Positions 1-9,652 of a DNA stretch of 64,000 bases are shown here, in pieces. Source of the DNA: Pararobbsia alpina_A (GTDB lineage Bacteria > Pseudomonadota > Gammaproteobacteria > Burkholderiales > Burkholderiaceae); NCBI RefSeq assembly GCF_965118125.1, contig NZ_OZ221287.1, positions 3,596,001 through 3,660,000 of the forward strand. Reading direction: 5' to 3'. Position numbers and translations under genes: made by a program. Below the pieces are notes generated by a model. The model did no database searches and had not been told where the DNA came from. It worked only from the letters and a program-made list of their open reading frames with translations. Every line of letters starts with the position of its first letter. The first letter of the stretch is position 1.

Positions 1-1132
1 CCATTCCGTTGTATCGCGCTTTACGTCACCACGTTTGAGAAATGAGCTCAGCAAGTTCATGCTATCTATTGCGCTATCCCGGGCGCAAACCGCTGAACGG
101 TCCCGTGGCGCTCACTGGCAGCCTTTCCATCCTTCAGACCAGTCTACGCTGCGCCCTGCTACACACGAGACGAGCGGCGACGGCGACGTAATTTGCGTGT
201 GTTGCCTTCGCGACTGGCAGGAAGTCGGCGTGGGGGGCACGCCGCACGAAATGCTACTCGCGCGGTTACGCGCATCGGTCCACCTCAATCCTCCTCTTCT
301 AACGTTTGCAGGAGGGCGTTACGCGCCATCAGAATCACTTAGAGATCGCGTTCGCGTGCACGAGGGATGGCTATTCGAGAAACGGCCAAGCATCTCCGGA
401 TATTTGCCAAGAGGCATTGCGAGCCGTTATCGTGTATCCGTCGTCGTGGGAAGAGGCCTGAGGCTTGACTACCGCCGGCAATCGATATCGAAAGCGCCAT
501 GCATGGCCAACGTTGTCCCTGACGTGCGCTTGCAACTCAGATGCCTGGCACGTGCGGTCCGGGATTCAGTCATTGCGAGCATTGGTGCAACTTTTAGGTC
601 GACGACGCAAAAAGAGACACTCAGCGATGCCCGCGAGCGAGTCCCGAAACCGAATAGAGTGTCTTGCGCGCGCTGCTCCTGAAGCTGATGCCCCAATGTG
701 CCTACAAGGCCATAGTGACTACGACCACGTCGCCCAGCTGAGCGTACAGTGGGCTAGGTACGACAACTGTCCATGTCCTGCGCCGGAGCAAATAAAATCA
801 TTACCCGATCCAATCAACCTACCGGATTGGACGATACGAATTCCATGCCCTGGATTATGGCCCTTGACCCTGAGTCATAAGCGCCAGCATCGCTGTATTT
901 AGTTTTTTGGGGTTCATGGCACTCAAATTGCGGGTAAAGTCATCATTCGTGAGTTTCGAGGCCGCGGGGCAGAAATATCCAATTTTGTCGTATTCGCGCG
1001 ATTCACCCGAGTAAGATTTATTTCGTTTCCCGGCGCGTATGGGATGATCCGCAAATTGCGGGATAGTTGTCTTTACTGCTCGCTGATTGATTATTGTCGG
1101 TGAGGCGTGTTCCCTAAGCGTGGAGACTTTTC
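1..1132. other. Left flank with no supportable gene
   Basis: Open frames here have no recognisable domain, no convincing ribosome binding site and overlap each other on both strands, so I call none. The sequence looks like decayed coding or intergenic DNA. The last 200 bases are less GC-rich and presumably hold the promoter of the GGDEF/EAL gene that follows. Confidence 0.5.
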
Positions 1133-3325
1133 ATGAAGTGTCCCCCAACGTCGCAACAAGAGGCCGAAAGGCTGATAGCGTTATCCAAGTACGGCCTTGG
1201 CCGAGATAGACCACTACCGAGTCTGGATTCCGTCGTCAGCATCGCCGCACGTATGTTCGGAGTGCCGGTTGCCGCCGTGAATCTTGTCGGCAATGACCAT
1301 GTGTTCTTTGCGGCGGCACGGGGCATCAATGCCGCTGAGGTCGATATGGGTCGCGATGCGTCATTTTGCGCACACGCGATGCTACAAAGCGATGTCATGG
1401 TTGTGCCAGATGCCACACGCGACGATCGATTCCATGACAATCCACTTGTCACGGGTGTCACCCACCTACGCTTCTATGCTGGGGTGCCCATTCTGTCGAC
1501 CGACGGCCTGCCTTTAGGGGCGCTGTGCATCATCGACCAGAAGCCGAACTATGACTTCTCGGACGACGACGAGGAGCGCTTGCGGGATCTAGCAAAGATG
1601 GCGGCCGACCGGCTGGAGCTTCGGCGTATCGAAATCGCTATGGAAATCGAAGCTTCGAAAAAGAATGTGATTGACGCTAGCTCTCCGACGGCGATGATTC
1701 GATTCGACGAGCATGGTCGCGTCGTCAACTGGAACGCTAGCGCGGCTGCGCTTTACCGGTATGACATCGACGACTGGTCGACGTTGACGATCGAGATGCT
1801 TTCGCCAGAGCGAGATTGGGAGTGCTTGCATACACTCATCGCGCAGGCCATCAAACAAGGCTCGGTCGACGGGCTCACGATGCCGTCACATGTCCATGGG
1901 CTTTGCAGCGACGGCAGCGAATTCTTACTGGGCATCTCACTTTTCTGCTGGCGCGAGGATGACCAGCTTACATTCAGCGCACACTTACAGGATCTGTCAG
2001 GTTCACACAACCCAAGGATGTCGGGCCGAATGATTGATACCGATGTCCTGACGGGCGCGGCGAGCCGCGCGAGCTTCTATCAGGAGACAGAACAGGTACT
2101 CGAAGCGGCTCGTTCCGCTGCTGTCCTGATACTCGATTTAGACGGATTCAAAGACATCAATGACGAACTAGGACATACCGCGGGTGATCAAGTGTTGGTC
2201 GAGGTGGTCCGACGCATGAAAGAAGTCATCGATGCGAACGACACGGTTGCCCGCATAGGTGCGGACGAGTTTGCCGTGCTAGCGAGCGGCCCCAACGTTC
2301 CAGAATACGGGCGCAGCATTGCCGAGCAAATAAGTGCCACCATCGCCGTACCGATGCAAATTGATGGGTTTGAGGTCCGTGTCACCGCTTGTGTCGGAGT
2401 CGCGCTTGCCCCCGAACATGGACAGGAGGCACTTGAAGTCATCGGCGCAGCAGATCTCGCCGTACGAAAAGCGAAGCGCACAGGCCGCGGGCACACCTTT
2501 ATCTACACACCGGCGCTTCGGATGGAAACGGTGGCAAAGCGGCTGTACAACATCGAATTGCAACGCGCGGTCAGCGACGGCGAGTTCCTTCTTTTCTATC
2601 AGCCGCAAGTGCACCTCGCTACCGGTAAACTGACCGGCGCAGAAGCGCTAATACGTTGGCGACACCCCCAGCGCGGTCTTCTTTCTCCCGCGGCTTTCCT
2701 TCCGTCTCTTGAACAAGGACCCTTAGCGTCAACCGTGGGCGCCTGGGTACTTGACGAGGCGTGTGCCCAAGCGGCGTTTTGGCGCAGAAACGGACTGCCC
2801 GAGCTTCGTATGGGTATCAATATTTTCGGGATCCAGTTCCGCGTCGGTCATCTTGTTGATGACGTTCTCGAGGCGCTGAGACGACATGGGCTTCCGCCGC
2901 AAGCGATCGAACTCGAGATCACAGAAAACATCGCGCTCGATGACGACAATGTCTTGAACGCGATCGAGCGTTTGCGTGAGCATCATGTCGGCATTGCTTT
3001 CGATGACTTCGGGACAGGTTACGCCTCGTTGAGCTTGTTGAAGAGATACCCGCTCACCCGTCTCAAGATTGATCGATCGTTTGTGCTTGGCATGACGAAG
3101 TCAGATAGAGACGTCTCGGTTATTCAAGCGATCCTCAACATGGCGCAGAGTTTTGACCTCGACACAACCGCCGAAGGCATTGAAACAGCAGAACAAATCA
3201 ATACACTGCGCCGCCTCGGTTGCAGTGAGGGACAAGGGTACTTTTTCGCCGCACCATTGCCGGCGCGGGAATTTACCCAGCGGTTTGCTACCGAGCGCCG
3301 GTACTCCGCGATCGCTTGCGCGTGA
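1133..3325 (+). CDS. GAF-PAS-GGDEF-EAL cyclic-di-GMP signalling protein
   Basis: Predicted cytoplasmic cyclic-di-GMP protein of 730 residues with no membrane segment. An N-terminal GAF domain (about 10-165) is followed by a PAS-like segment (about 175-290), a GGDEF domain (about 300-455) and an EAL domain (about 470-725). The GGDEF signature reads GADEF (ARIGADEFAV), which can be compatible with activity but often marks weak cyclases. The EAL half looks complete: AEALIRW, DDFGTGYASL and KIDRSFV are all present, so phosphodiesterase activity is the safer guess. A GGAGA sequence sits just upstream of the ATG. It is monocistronic; downstream lies a dead recombinase on the opposite strand. The signal sensed by GAF/PAS cannot be read from sequence. 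Confidence 0.93.
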   Translation: MKCPPTSQQEAERLIALSKYGLGRDRPLPSLDSVVSIAARMFGVPVAAVNLVGNDHVFFAAARGINAAEVDMGRDASFCAHAMLQSDVMVVPDATRDDRFHDNPLVTGVTHLRFYAGVPILSTDGLPLGALCIIDQKPNYDFSDDDEERLRDLAKMAADRLELRRIEIAMEIEASKKNVIDASSPTAMIRFDEHGRVVNWNASAAALYRYDIDDWSTLTIEMLSPERDWECLHTLIAQAIKQGSVDGLTMPSHVHGLCSDGSEFLLGISLFCWREDDQLTFSAHLQDLSGSHNPRMSGRMIDTDVLTGAASRASFYQETEQVLEAARSAAVLILDLDGFKDINDELGHTAGDQVLVEVVRRMKEVIDANDTVARIGADEFAVLASGPNVPEYGRSIAEQISATIAVPMQIDGFEVRVTACVGVALAPEHGQEALEVIGAADLAVRKAKRTGRGHTFIYTPALRMETVAKRLYNIELQRAVSDGEFLLFYQPQVHLATGKLTGAEALIRWRHPQRGLLSPAAFLPSLEQGPLASTVGAWVLDEACAQAAFWRRNGLPELRMGINIFGIQFRVGHLVDDVLEALRRHGLPPQAIELEITENIALDDDNVLNAIERLREHHVGIAFDDFGTGYASLSLLKRYPLTRLKIDRSFVLGMTKSDRDVSVIQAILNMAQSFDLDTTAEGIETAEQINTLRRLGCSEGQGYFFAAPLPAREFTQRFATERRYSAIACA

Positions 3326-3339
3326 TGGAATGTATCAAT

Positions 3340-3844
3340 GACACTCTGGTTCGTCGAACGTATGCGTGTCGCGTGCCTTATCGAGACCAAGCGCGGCGAT
3401 CCATTCGTACACGATCCGGGCACACTGCCGCGTCGATAGATGAGTCGATCAATGTAGCCGGCTCGGGAAAAGAAAATCGTTCGGTTGTAGTCCACGCGCC
3501 GCAATCCGAGTCTGGGCGCTTTCACAGGTCTATTCCGTGATTTCAAACTGGATGGGCCGCTGGGTCTTCCGCTGCAACCCAATAGCTCGGGCCGCGACTT
3601 GAATGCCGTGGCAGATGCCACGAACCGAAATGCGCGTAAGGTTGCATGCGCGCACTTTGCCTTCTATCGCGAAGTCGAAGATCGCCAACTCTCGAACGTT
3701 CGCCGTCATTTGAAGCCAACGGAGACGAGTCCGCAGCATTTCGGAACATGTCGTGTACCGCGAGGGCTGGAGTGCAAAAAAACAGAGCGGGCGTTCTTGT
3801 CCGAAGCACGTACACGATTCCAACCCCGAGACAGTGGGCGACAT
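3340..3844 (-). pseudogene. Decayed tyrosine recombinase (integrase) remnant
   Basis: The reverse strand encodes pieces of a tyrosine recombinase in more than one frame. One frame gives LAIFDFAIEGKVRACNL and KTQRPIQFEITE, the central part of the family. After a frame change another gives STHLSTRQCARIVYEWIA and LGLDKAR. The C-terminal part with HxxR, the GHTK box and the catalytic tyrosine is gone; the match ends in THTFDEPECH. It cannot make an active enzyme. A second remnant of the same family lies at 34.4-34.9 kb on the other strand and keeps the end that is missing here. Confidence 0.82.
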
Positions 3845-3860
3845 GGCGAAGTCGGTGCTT

Positions 3861-5414
3861 TCAGGCCACCGTAAACTGCGTCATCATGCCGGAGTCCTCA
3901 TGCTCGAGAATATGGCAGTGCGCCATGTACGGCGCATCGGCTGCCGCCGGATGAGGAAAGCTCACCAGCAACTCGCTGGTACCAGCATTCATGATCGGTG
4001 CGATGTCCTTCCAGCCAGCGCGATGCGGCTGCGGTGGCTTTCCATTCTCCAACAGGATGCGGAACTGGCAGCCGTGAATGTGCACGGGATGCAGCATCTT
4101 GTCGTCGCCTTCGGAAACCCGCCAGCGCAATCCGACGCCGCGACCGGCAGTGAACCCCGGTTGGTTCAGCGTGTAGGCCTTGCCGTTCACGCCGTTGAGC
4201 GCGAGCTGCTCGGCAATCGACAGGGCTGGCTGGCCCTCGATCAATCGCGTAACGCGGGCGATGACTTCCGGTGCGACAGGCCCTGCAGGCGCCATCCCCA
4301 TCGTCAGGCCGGCCTTCATCAGCGGCATCATGCCCGCCTCATCGCGGAACATATTCATGACTAGCTCCTGGCTGACTGCGGGCGGCTCTGCCGGCAACGA
4401 GGGAAGCGACGCCAGTACGTCGGGAAGCTTTCCCTTTCCCTCCGCCTCTTCGGGCCGAATGGTCAACAGGCGCACCGGCGCATCGAAAGGAGGAAGCCGC
4501 ATGATGGCAGCGCCTTCGGGCTGCGTGACCAGGTCGAACGGCTTGCCGGAACGGCAATCCACCATCAACTCGAAGCGCTCGCCGGCGTGGATGATGAGCT
4601 CGTTCACCTCGACCGGACGCTCGAGCAGTCCGCCATCGGATCCAATAACAAAGAGCGAGCGACTGTCCGACGCACTCAGCCGATAGCTGCGCGCATTCGA
4701 TCCGTCCAACACGCGCAGTCGCACCCAACCGCGCGCGGTGCGCGCCTCGGGATATTCAATGCCATTGACCAGCGGCCGGTTGCCGGTGTATCCGTTGATC
4801 GCCGTGATGATGTTCATCGTGTCGAAGAAGGCCCCATCACTGCGGAAGCGGCGATCCTGGATGATCAACGGAATGTCGTCGATGCCCCAGCGCGAGGGCA
4901 ACTCTAGCCGATCCGTCTCGTCGCTGTCGACGATCAGGAGGCCGGCCAAGCCCTTGATCACCTGCGCTGCGGTGGAGGGATAGAAATGCGGATGAAACCA
5001 CAGCGTCGCGGCGGGTTGGTCGACGAGCAGCGTGGGTCTCCAGCGATCACCGGGGGCGACTGGCCGGTGCGGGCCGCCATCGACATCACCAGGAATGATC
5101 AGCCCGTGCCAATGCAAGGTCGTCGGCTCGGGCAGGCGGTTGGTAAAGTCGATCGTCACCGACTGACCGCGCCGCACGCGCAACGCCGGCCCGAGGAAGG
5201 CTCCGTCATAGCCGTAGGTCGGCGTGCTCCGGCTCGGCAGGAAACGTCGGGTGGCGCTACGCGCGTCGAAGGCAATCACGCCCTGCGCATTGGGTCTGCG
5301 TTCGTGGGGAATGGGTAGGCTATTCCGGCTGTTGCTGGCCCAGACGGGGCGCGCTGCGAGCGCACCGAGTGCGGCAACGGTCAGGAGCGCCTCACGGCGC
5401 GACATAGGCGTCAT
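3861..5414 (-). CDS. Tat-exported multicopper oxidase, CueO/CopA-like
   Basis: Periplasmic multicopper oxidase of 517 residues, likely oxidising Cu(I) or phenolic substrates while reducing oxygen to water. The N-terminus carries a twin-arginine signal (SRREALL followed by a hydrophobic stretch ending ARPVWA). Copper ligands are seen in HWHGL (residues 101-105), WFHPH (139-143), HPVHIHGCQF and HCHILEHEDSGMM near the C-terminus, so type 1 and trinuclear sites are complete. A methionine-rich stretch (VMNMF, MMPLMKAGLTMGM) resembles the Cu(I)-binding region of CueO. The start may be the ATG at 5414 or the one at 5405. It is divergent from a winged-helix/TPR regulator about 180 bp away, which may control it. 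A laccase or bilirubin-oxidase-like role is the alternative. Confidence 0.93.
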   Translation of the reverse strand: MTPMSRREALLTVAALGALAARPVWASNSRNSLPIPHERRPNAQGVIAFDARSATRRFLPSRSTPTYGYDGAFLGPALRVRRGQSVTIDFTNRLPEPTTLHWHGLIIPGDVDGGPHRPVAPGDRWRPTLLVDQPAATLWFHPHFYPSTAAQVIKGLAGLLIVDSDETDRLELPSRWGIDDIPLIIQDRRFRSDGAFFDTMNIITAINGYTGNRPLVNGIEYPEARTARGWVRLRVLDGSNARSYRLSASDSRSLFVIGSDGGLLERPVEVNELIIHAGERFELMVDCRSGKPFDLVTQPEGAAIMRLPPFDAPVRLLTIRPEEAEGKGKLPDVLASLPSLPAEPPAVSQELVMNMFRDEAGMMPLMKAGLTMGMAPAGPVAPEVIARVTRLIEGQPALSIAEQLALNGVNGKAYTLNQPGFTAGRGVGLRWRVSEGDDKMLHPVHIHGCQFRILLENGKPPQPHRAGWKDIAPIMNAGTSELLVSFPHPAAADAPYMAHCHILEHEDSGMMTQFTVA

Positions 5415-5592
5415 AGTGATTTCCTGGGATATACGCTAAATCGCCGAGTTCATTGGTCTGTACGACTATCGAACTCGATAAGTCTAGGTTGTGGCTGGGT
5501 GGAAGTCCCGAACAGCAGGCGAACTTTTGCCGAGATTTAGGCGTCTCTGGGTTCGGATATCATTTGCAGGGACGAACGGGAGCGGACCAGCC

Positions 5593-7173
5593 ATGAGTGC
5601 CGAGGATCGCGCAGTCTTCCGATTTGACGAATTCGCCCTGGATACGGCGAGCGGCACGCTGCGCGGTGCGGGCGGGGCCGAAATTATGTTGCGCCCGAAG
5701 GGTTACGCGCTGCTGCTCTATCTCCTTGAACGCCCCGGCGTATTGCATTCGCGGAATGCGTTGCTTGATGCCCTCTGGGCTGGCCTCGCGGTGACCGATG
5801 ACAGCCTGACGCAATGCGTGGGCGATCTGCGGCGGGCACTTGGCGATCGCGCGACTTCCGTGCTGCGTACCTTGCCGCGTCGTGGCTATGTGCTGGCGAC
5901 GCCGGTGCTGCGAGACATTGCCCCGGCGAATACTCGCGTCCCAGCTCTAGCACCGCCTAAACTGGAGCCTGGCGCATTACTGCCTGATTGTGACCTTTTG
6001 GTATTCGAGGCCCTCGAGCCGCAATCGAACGACGTCGAGGCGCAGCGTTTCGCCCGCTTCCTCGGCGCGGAGTTATTGAGGTCCTTTAGCCGATCCGAGA
6101 TGGTTCTGGTCCAGACTCGGGCGACGCAGCCGTTGCCGCCCGAGAGCTTTCTCCTGTCTGGCGCGGTACGGTGCGGCGGCGAGCAACCGCAGCTATCGCT
6201 GCTGCTCGAAGAGGCTGACAACGGCCGAGTTGTGTGGGCCGATCAGGTGAGCCTCCCTCCTCCGAATCAACGTGAGGAGGCCTTGGCGGTCCTCTTCGCG
6301 CGGTTGGAGACGCTGGTGATGGCCGAAGGCTTACGCCGCGCCCGGCACAAGCCGGTGCCAGCGCTCAGGGCTTATGACTTCGTCCGGTTAGGCGCAGCGC
6401 TTTATGGCCGCGGAAACGAGGGCGAGAAGCAGGAGGCAGAGCAGCACTTTCTGCACGCCATCGCGATGGACCGGGGGATTGCAATTGCGCATGCCTACAT
6501 TGCGATGATCCTGATGAACCGCTTGCACGTCACGCGCAGCCAAGACCGCACTATCGAAAGCCGGAGAGCGCTCGATTTCGCTCGACAGGCGGTCGAGTTA
6601 AAGCCGCGGTCTGCCTTCGCTGTGGCGGCATTCGCGTATGCGCTGGCCCGATCGAGGCATTGGGATACGGCTGCGGAGAATGCCCGCATGGCGGTGGGGC
6701 TTAGTACGCTGGCCTCCGTCGGTCCGCGCACGATGGCCGCAGTTGCACTTCTGATCAGCGGCGAAGCCGACGAAGCGCTCCTTGCTCTGCAACCAGCGAT
6801 CGCGCTCGAATCGTTCGGCGCTGCCGGACCGCGGACCGCGTTCGGCACCGTGCTACTAGCGACAGGGAAGCGTGAAGAGGCCTTGGTCGAATTGCGACGC
6901 GCCGCTTCGCATCTGCCCGATTTTCCACCATGCCTACGTTCCACGGTCGTCGCGGCCGTCGAATTGGGACGGTTGAACGAAGCGCGGGAGGCGCTGGCGC
7001 GGCTACGCCAGGTCGATCCAGAATGGATGGGCAGCTTGCGGGAATTCCTGTCGTTCATGCGAGATGGATTAATCATCGACCGCTTTGTGAACGCCTTCGC
7101 GGCCTGCGGTGAATCGGTGAGGAATTCTGCGGGGCCTTCGCTGACAGCGGCTGGCGGCACGAATCGAGGTTAA
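5593..7173 (+). CDS. Winged-helix (OmpR/CadC-type) transcriptional regulator with TPR-like C-terminus
   Basis: DNA-binding regulator of about 526 residues. Residues 5-105 form an OmpR/PhoB-type winged helix (LRPKGYALLLYLLERPG, then VTDDSLTQCVGDLRRALGD and LRTLPRRGYVLATPV). There is no receiver domain and no clear membrane segment, unlike CadC. The rest is alpha-helical with TPR-like repeats, including AEQHFLHAIAMDRGIAIAHA and a later REEALVELRRAASHLP block. I chose the ATG at 5593 because GGGAG lies 10 bases upstream and the conserved domain starts a few residues in; the frame is open further upstream to 5491. Divergence from the multicopper oxidase suggests a local target, but no operator could be identified. 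Confidence 0.85.
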   Translation: MSAEDRAVFRFDEFALDTASGTLRGAGGAEIMLRPKGYALLLYLLERPGVLHSRNALLDALWAGLAVTDDSLTQCVGDLRRALGDRATSVLRTLPRRGYVLATPVLRDIAPANTRVPALAPPKLEPGALLPDCDLLVFEALEPQSNDVEAQRFARFLGAELLRSFSRSEMVLVQTRATQPLPPESFLLSGAVRCGGEQPQLSLLLEEADNGRVVWADQVSLPPPNQREEALAVLFARLETLVMAEGLRRARHKPVPALRAYDFVRLGAALYGRGNEGEKQEAEQHFLHAIAMDRGIAIAHAYIAMILMNRLHVTRSQDRTIESRRALDFARQAVELKPRSAFAVAAFAYALARSRHWDTAAENARMAVGLSTLASVGPRTMAAVALLISGEADEALLALQPAIALESFGAAGPRTAFGTVLLATGKREEALVELRRAASHLPDFPPCLRSTVVAAVELGRLNEAREALARLRQVDPEWMGSLREFLSFMRDGLIIDRFVNAFAACGESVRNSAGPSLTAAGGTNRG

Positions 7174-7252
7174 GCTGAGGACGTTTGACCGGGTGCCGTA
7201 GCTTGAGATCGACATCCACGTCTAGACCGGCAAGACGCTTTTGCTTCCGCTG

Positions 7253-7354
7253 TCGACCCACTCCGGTCATACGAGCCTCTCAAAAGCGGTCAGTCAGCCG
7301 AATCAGGGTTTCCCGGACTGGAGCACCGTAAAGCGGACGTTGATGACCTCACCC
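7253..7354 (+). repeat. Dispersed intergenic repeat, unit B, copy 1 (diverged)
   Basis: About 100 bases opening with CGACCCACTCCGGTCA and ending GATGACCTCACCC. It aligns along its length with the segments at 9427-9528, 28062-28162 and (reverse strand) 20893-20992. This copy is the most diverged. No inverted termini or coding capacity is evident. Confidence 0.65.
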
Positions 7355-7371
7355 GATCGGCCAGGAGCGGG

Positions 7372-7427
7372 CATTGAATGCTGAACAGCGAATGTCTCGT
7401 CCCGGCAGCGGTGCGGCCGTTGACACG
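7372..7427 (+). repeat. Second short repeat, copy 1
   Basis: A 56-base segment with the core GCTGAACAGCGAATGTCTCG. It recurs almost base for base at 34936-34991, just after the second tyrosine recombinase remnant. The two copies differ at only a few positions, so they were separated recently or spread with the recombinase. Confidence 0.85.
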
Positions 7428-7506
7428 GCTGCTTTGTGGCGATCTATGGCCGTGCGTTGATTGACCATGCGCGATGTCGACTGGGCCGATTGGTAGATGT
7501 TTCGGT

Positions 7507-8085
7507 TCAGGAAGGAACGATGACCGCTTGCGGCCAGCGTTCGCGGTACCGCTTCTGCTCGACACGCTTCCGATAGGTGGCCACGTCGGCACGCAATGGA
7601 TTCCAGCGCACCACCATGCCGAACAGGTCTTCCAATCCATAAGGCGCGATTACTCTGATTGAGTCGTCAGGGAGTAAAGACAAACCGACTGACGTGGCGT
7701 ATTCAGGCCACGACGCAGTTGCTTCCTCGAGCGACTGCAGTGCCGGAACGGTAAAACCAAATGCGCCCTCGTACCACGTGTGGACTGCCGCTTGGTTAGT
7801 CACTTCCCATGGAAGTTGCGCATGGGCGCTCACGAGTCGAGCCCGAAGAAGCGCTTCATGTTCTTTCGAAAGATCAGTCTCGTCGAAGTAGGCGACATCG
7901 ATATCCGGCAATACCGACGGCTCTTCATATTGATGTAGCGAATCCCACACGAGGTTGCGCACCGCTCCAGCACCGATGCACCAGGACGACAGGTTAAGAC
8001 TTCGTACGGATACAAGCGCGGGCCAAAACCACGATGAGTTTCGGGCAAGGCTCACGAGGCGGGCTTCGAAGTCAGGTGACGGCAT
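7507..8085 (-). CDS. Nucleotidyltransferase-family protein (DUF925/NTP_transf_9-like)
   Basis: A 192-residue cytoplasmic protein. The N-terminal part has SWCIGAGAVRNLVWD followed by DIDVAYFDETD, the spaced acidic pair expected of the minimal nucleotidyltransferase fold; the C-terminal part has VIAPYGLEDLFGMVVR and ends in a basic tail. The substrate is unknown. It is the last gene of a three-gene leftward operon, 16 bases after the GNAT gene. A close paralogue of exactly the same length lies at 37038-37616 on the opposite strand, sharing long identical blocks (for example WCIGAGAVRNLVWDSLH). The start matches the paralogue's start. Confidence 0.85.
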   Translation of the reverse strand: MPSPDFEARLVSLARNSSWFWPALVSVRSLNLSSWCIGAGAVRNLVWDSLHQYEEPSVLPDIDVAYFDETDLSKEHEALLRARLVSAHAQLPWEVTNQAAVHTWYEGAFGFTVPALQSLEEATASWPEYATSVGLSLLPDDSIRVIAPYGLEDLFGMVVRWNPLRADVATYRKRVEQKRYRERWPQAVIVPS

Positions 8086-8101
8086 AAGAGTCAGATGATG
8101 T

Positions 8102-8572
8102 TCAGTGCGTAAGTGAAAACTGCCTGCGATACTTCACGAATGCTCGCTTTGCATCAGATAAAAAACCCACGCGTTCAAAAAATCGATGCGCATCCACTCT
8201 CGACGCGCTGCTCGTCAACGTGATTTTTGAACAATCTTTGTCGGCGCAGAATCGCTCGATCTCGTGCAAAAGCTTTTCACCGATTCCGTTTCCGCGATGC
8301 TGCGTGTCGACCACAACGTTTTCCACGACCGCAAAGGGCTGATCTCCGTACATCACATCAAAGCAGAGAGATACCAACGCGGTGGCAACGACCTGGCCGT
8401 TCACGTCGCAAACGAAAAGACAGGTACGCGGATCATGAAGAATTGTTTGGATTCGACTGCTGTCTACTCGCACGTGAGGATCACTAACCAACTGCCGATA
8501 GAGCGCGCCGATTGCAGATGCGTCATCGGGAGCCGCATTCCGAATTGTCAAAGCGGTGTAATCGTTCGACAT
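8102..8572 (-). CDS. GNAT-family N-acetyltransferase
   Basis: A 156-residue protein with a single GNAT domain that would transfer an acetyl group from acetyl-CoA to an amine. The acetyl-CoA binding signature is clear: VVENVVVDTQHRGNGIGEKLL (residues about 80-100) contains the Q/RxxGxG/A loop. Beta strands 2-4 (CLFVCDVNGQVVATALVSL) precede it, and VDAHRFFERVGF is the usual C-terminal motif. Its start lies two bases beyond the stop of the upstream cysteine hydrolase, so the two are translationally coupled. The substrate cannot be told; small-molecule or antibiotic modification is possible. Confidence 0.9.
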   Translation of the reverse strand: MSNDYTALTIRNAAPDDASAIGALYRQLVSDPHVRVDSSRIQTILHDPRTCLFVCDVNGQVVATALVSLCFDVMYGDQPFAVVENVVVDTQHRGNGIGEKLLHEIERFCADKDCSKITLTSSASRVDAHRFFERVGFLSDAKRAFVKYRRQFSLTH

Positions 8573-8574
8573 CG

Positions 8575-9141
8575 CTAATTCGAACGTTCGAACTTAACGT
8601 CTTTACTCTGGATCACGCCACCCAGCCGCCCCGGCGCCCTCTGACTACTCCAATACAGGTTGGTATGGGTTACGACGGCGCTCGGCGGTGGTGCTCCCCA
8701 TCGCGACATGTCCTCTGTCGTGTGAGCATCGCTGACCAGCGTCGCATCATAGCCTCGCGCGAGAGCGCCATGCAACGTCGAGCGAATGCACATATCGGTC
8801 TGTGCACCCGTCACAATGAGTTTGCCGACATTGAGATCTGCGAGCACGTCCTCTAGCTTCGTACCTTCGAACGCGTCGCGATAACTCTTTTCCACGATAG
8901 CTTCATCTGGCAACGGCGAAAGCTCGCTGACGATTTGCCAAGCGTTGCTTCCCGACTCTAGATCCTCGTCGGAATGCCGAACCCAAACGACCGGCACCTG
9001 AGCGGATCGAGCCCGGTCGACGAGTGTGCTAACTGCGCCGAGCACTTCGTCGCGGCGATGTGCATTCGCGACTACTCCAATTTGAAGATCAATCACAACG
9101 AGGGCTATGTTGTGCCGGCCGGCCAACGTGGTCATGGGCAA
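8575..9141 (-). CDS. Cysteine hydrolase, isochorismatase-like family
   Basis: A 188-residue hydrolase of the isochorismatase/nicotinamidase superfamily. The catalytic triad is visible: Asp in LVVIDLQIGV near the N-terminus, Lys in IVEKSYRDAF (about residue 87) and Cys in VTGAQTDMCIRSTLHGALARG (about residue 120). LVSDAHTTED follows, as in the family. Likely reactions are hydrolysis of an amide, N-carbamoyl or vinyl-ether bond. It heads the operon with the GNAT and nucleotidyltransferase genes. Two starts are possible, 9141 and 9135; I use the longer. Confidence 0.9.
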   Translation of the reverse strand: MPMTTLAGRHNIALVVIDLQIGVVANAHRRDEVLGAVSTLVDRARSAQVPVVWVRHSDEDLESGSNAWQIVSELSPLPDEAIVEKSYRDAFEGTKLEDVLADLNVGKLIVTGAQTDMCIRSTLHGALARGYDATLVSDAHTTEDMSRWGAPPPSAVVTHTNLYWSSQRAPGRLGGVIQSKDVKFERSN

Positions 9142-9329
9142 TTCCTATGGTCGGAAAATAAGCATCTTAGCGGACTCCGCGATCTGTCATGGTAGACGGC
9201 TTAGCCGCCATGAGTTTGCGCGAGATGGTCCGCGAGGATCGACTGCGAAGAAGTTCGTTCTGGCTAAGCCAAGTGTCGGTTCTCCGCTCCGAAACGGACG
9301 TCGAGCACGGTCCGTCAGCCGGCCGAATT

Positions 9330-9528
9330 GGGTCGGGTCGCGTCAGCCCCGTCCTTCAACTCGTCGCCGAAAAGCGGTCGCCCGAATTTGGTCTCTCGAA
9401 AGCGGTCTGTCGTCAGCGCGTACTCCCGACCCACTTCGGTCAGATGCTTTTCTCCGAACCGGTCAGTCGGTCAATCTCAGGTTTTTCGAACCGGAGTGTT
9501 CGCAAGCGGCCGTTGGCGACCTGACCCC
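9330..9528 (+). repeat. Dispersed intergenic repeat, units A+B, copy 2 (longest)
   Basis: About 200 bases filling most of the 510-base gap between the cysteine hydrolase and the AhpD-like gene; I see no gene in that gap. Unit A (from GGGTCGGGTC) matches 12911-13023; unit B (from CGACCCACTTCGGTCAGATG, ending GTTGGCGACCTGACC) matches 7253, 20893 and 28062. This is the only copy in the window where A and B are joined. Confidence 0.8.
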
Positions 9529-9652
9529 ATCGGTCAATCACGGACAACCTCCCACGCGGATAGCGCGCCGGGCATCGAACAGCGCGCGGTGCAATCGATG
9601 CGGCGCAACCCCCGGAGGGTACCTGAACGCAAAGGGCTTTGTGACTCGTTGT

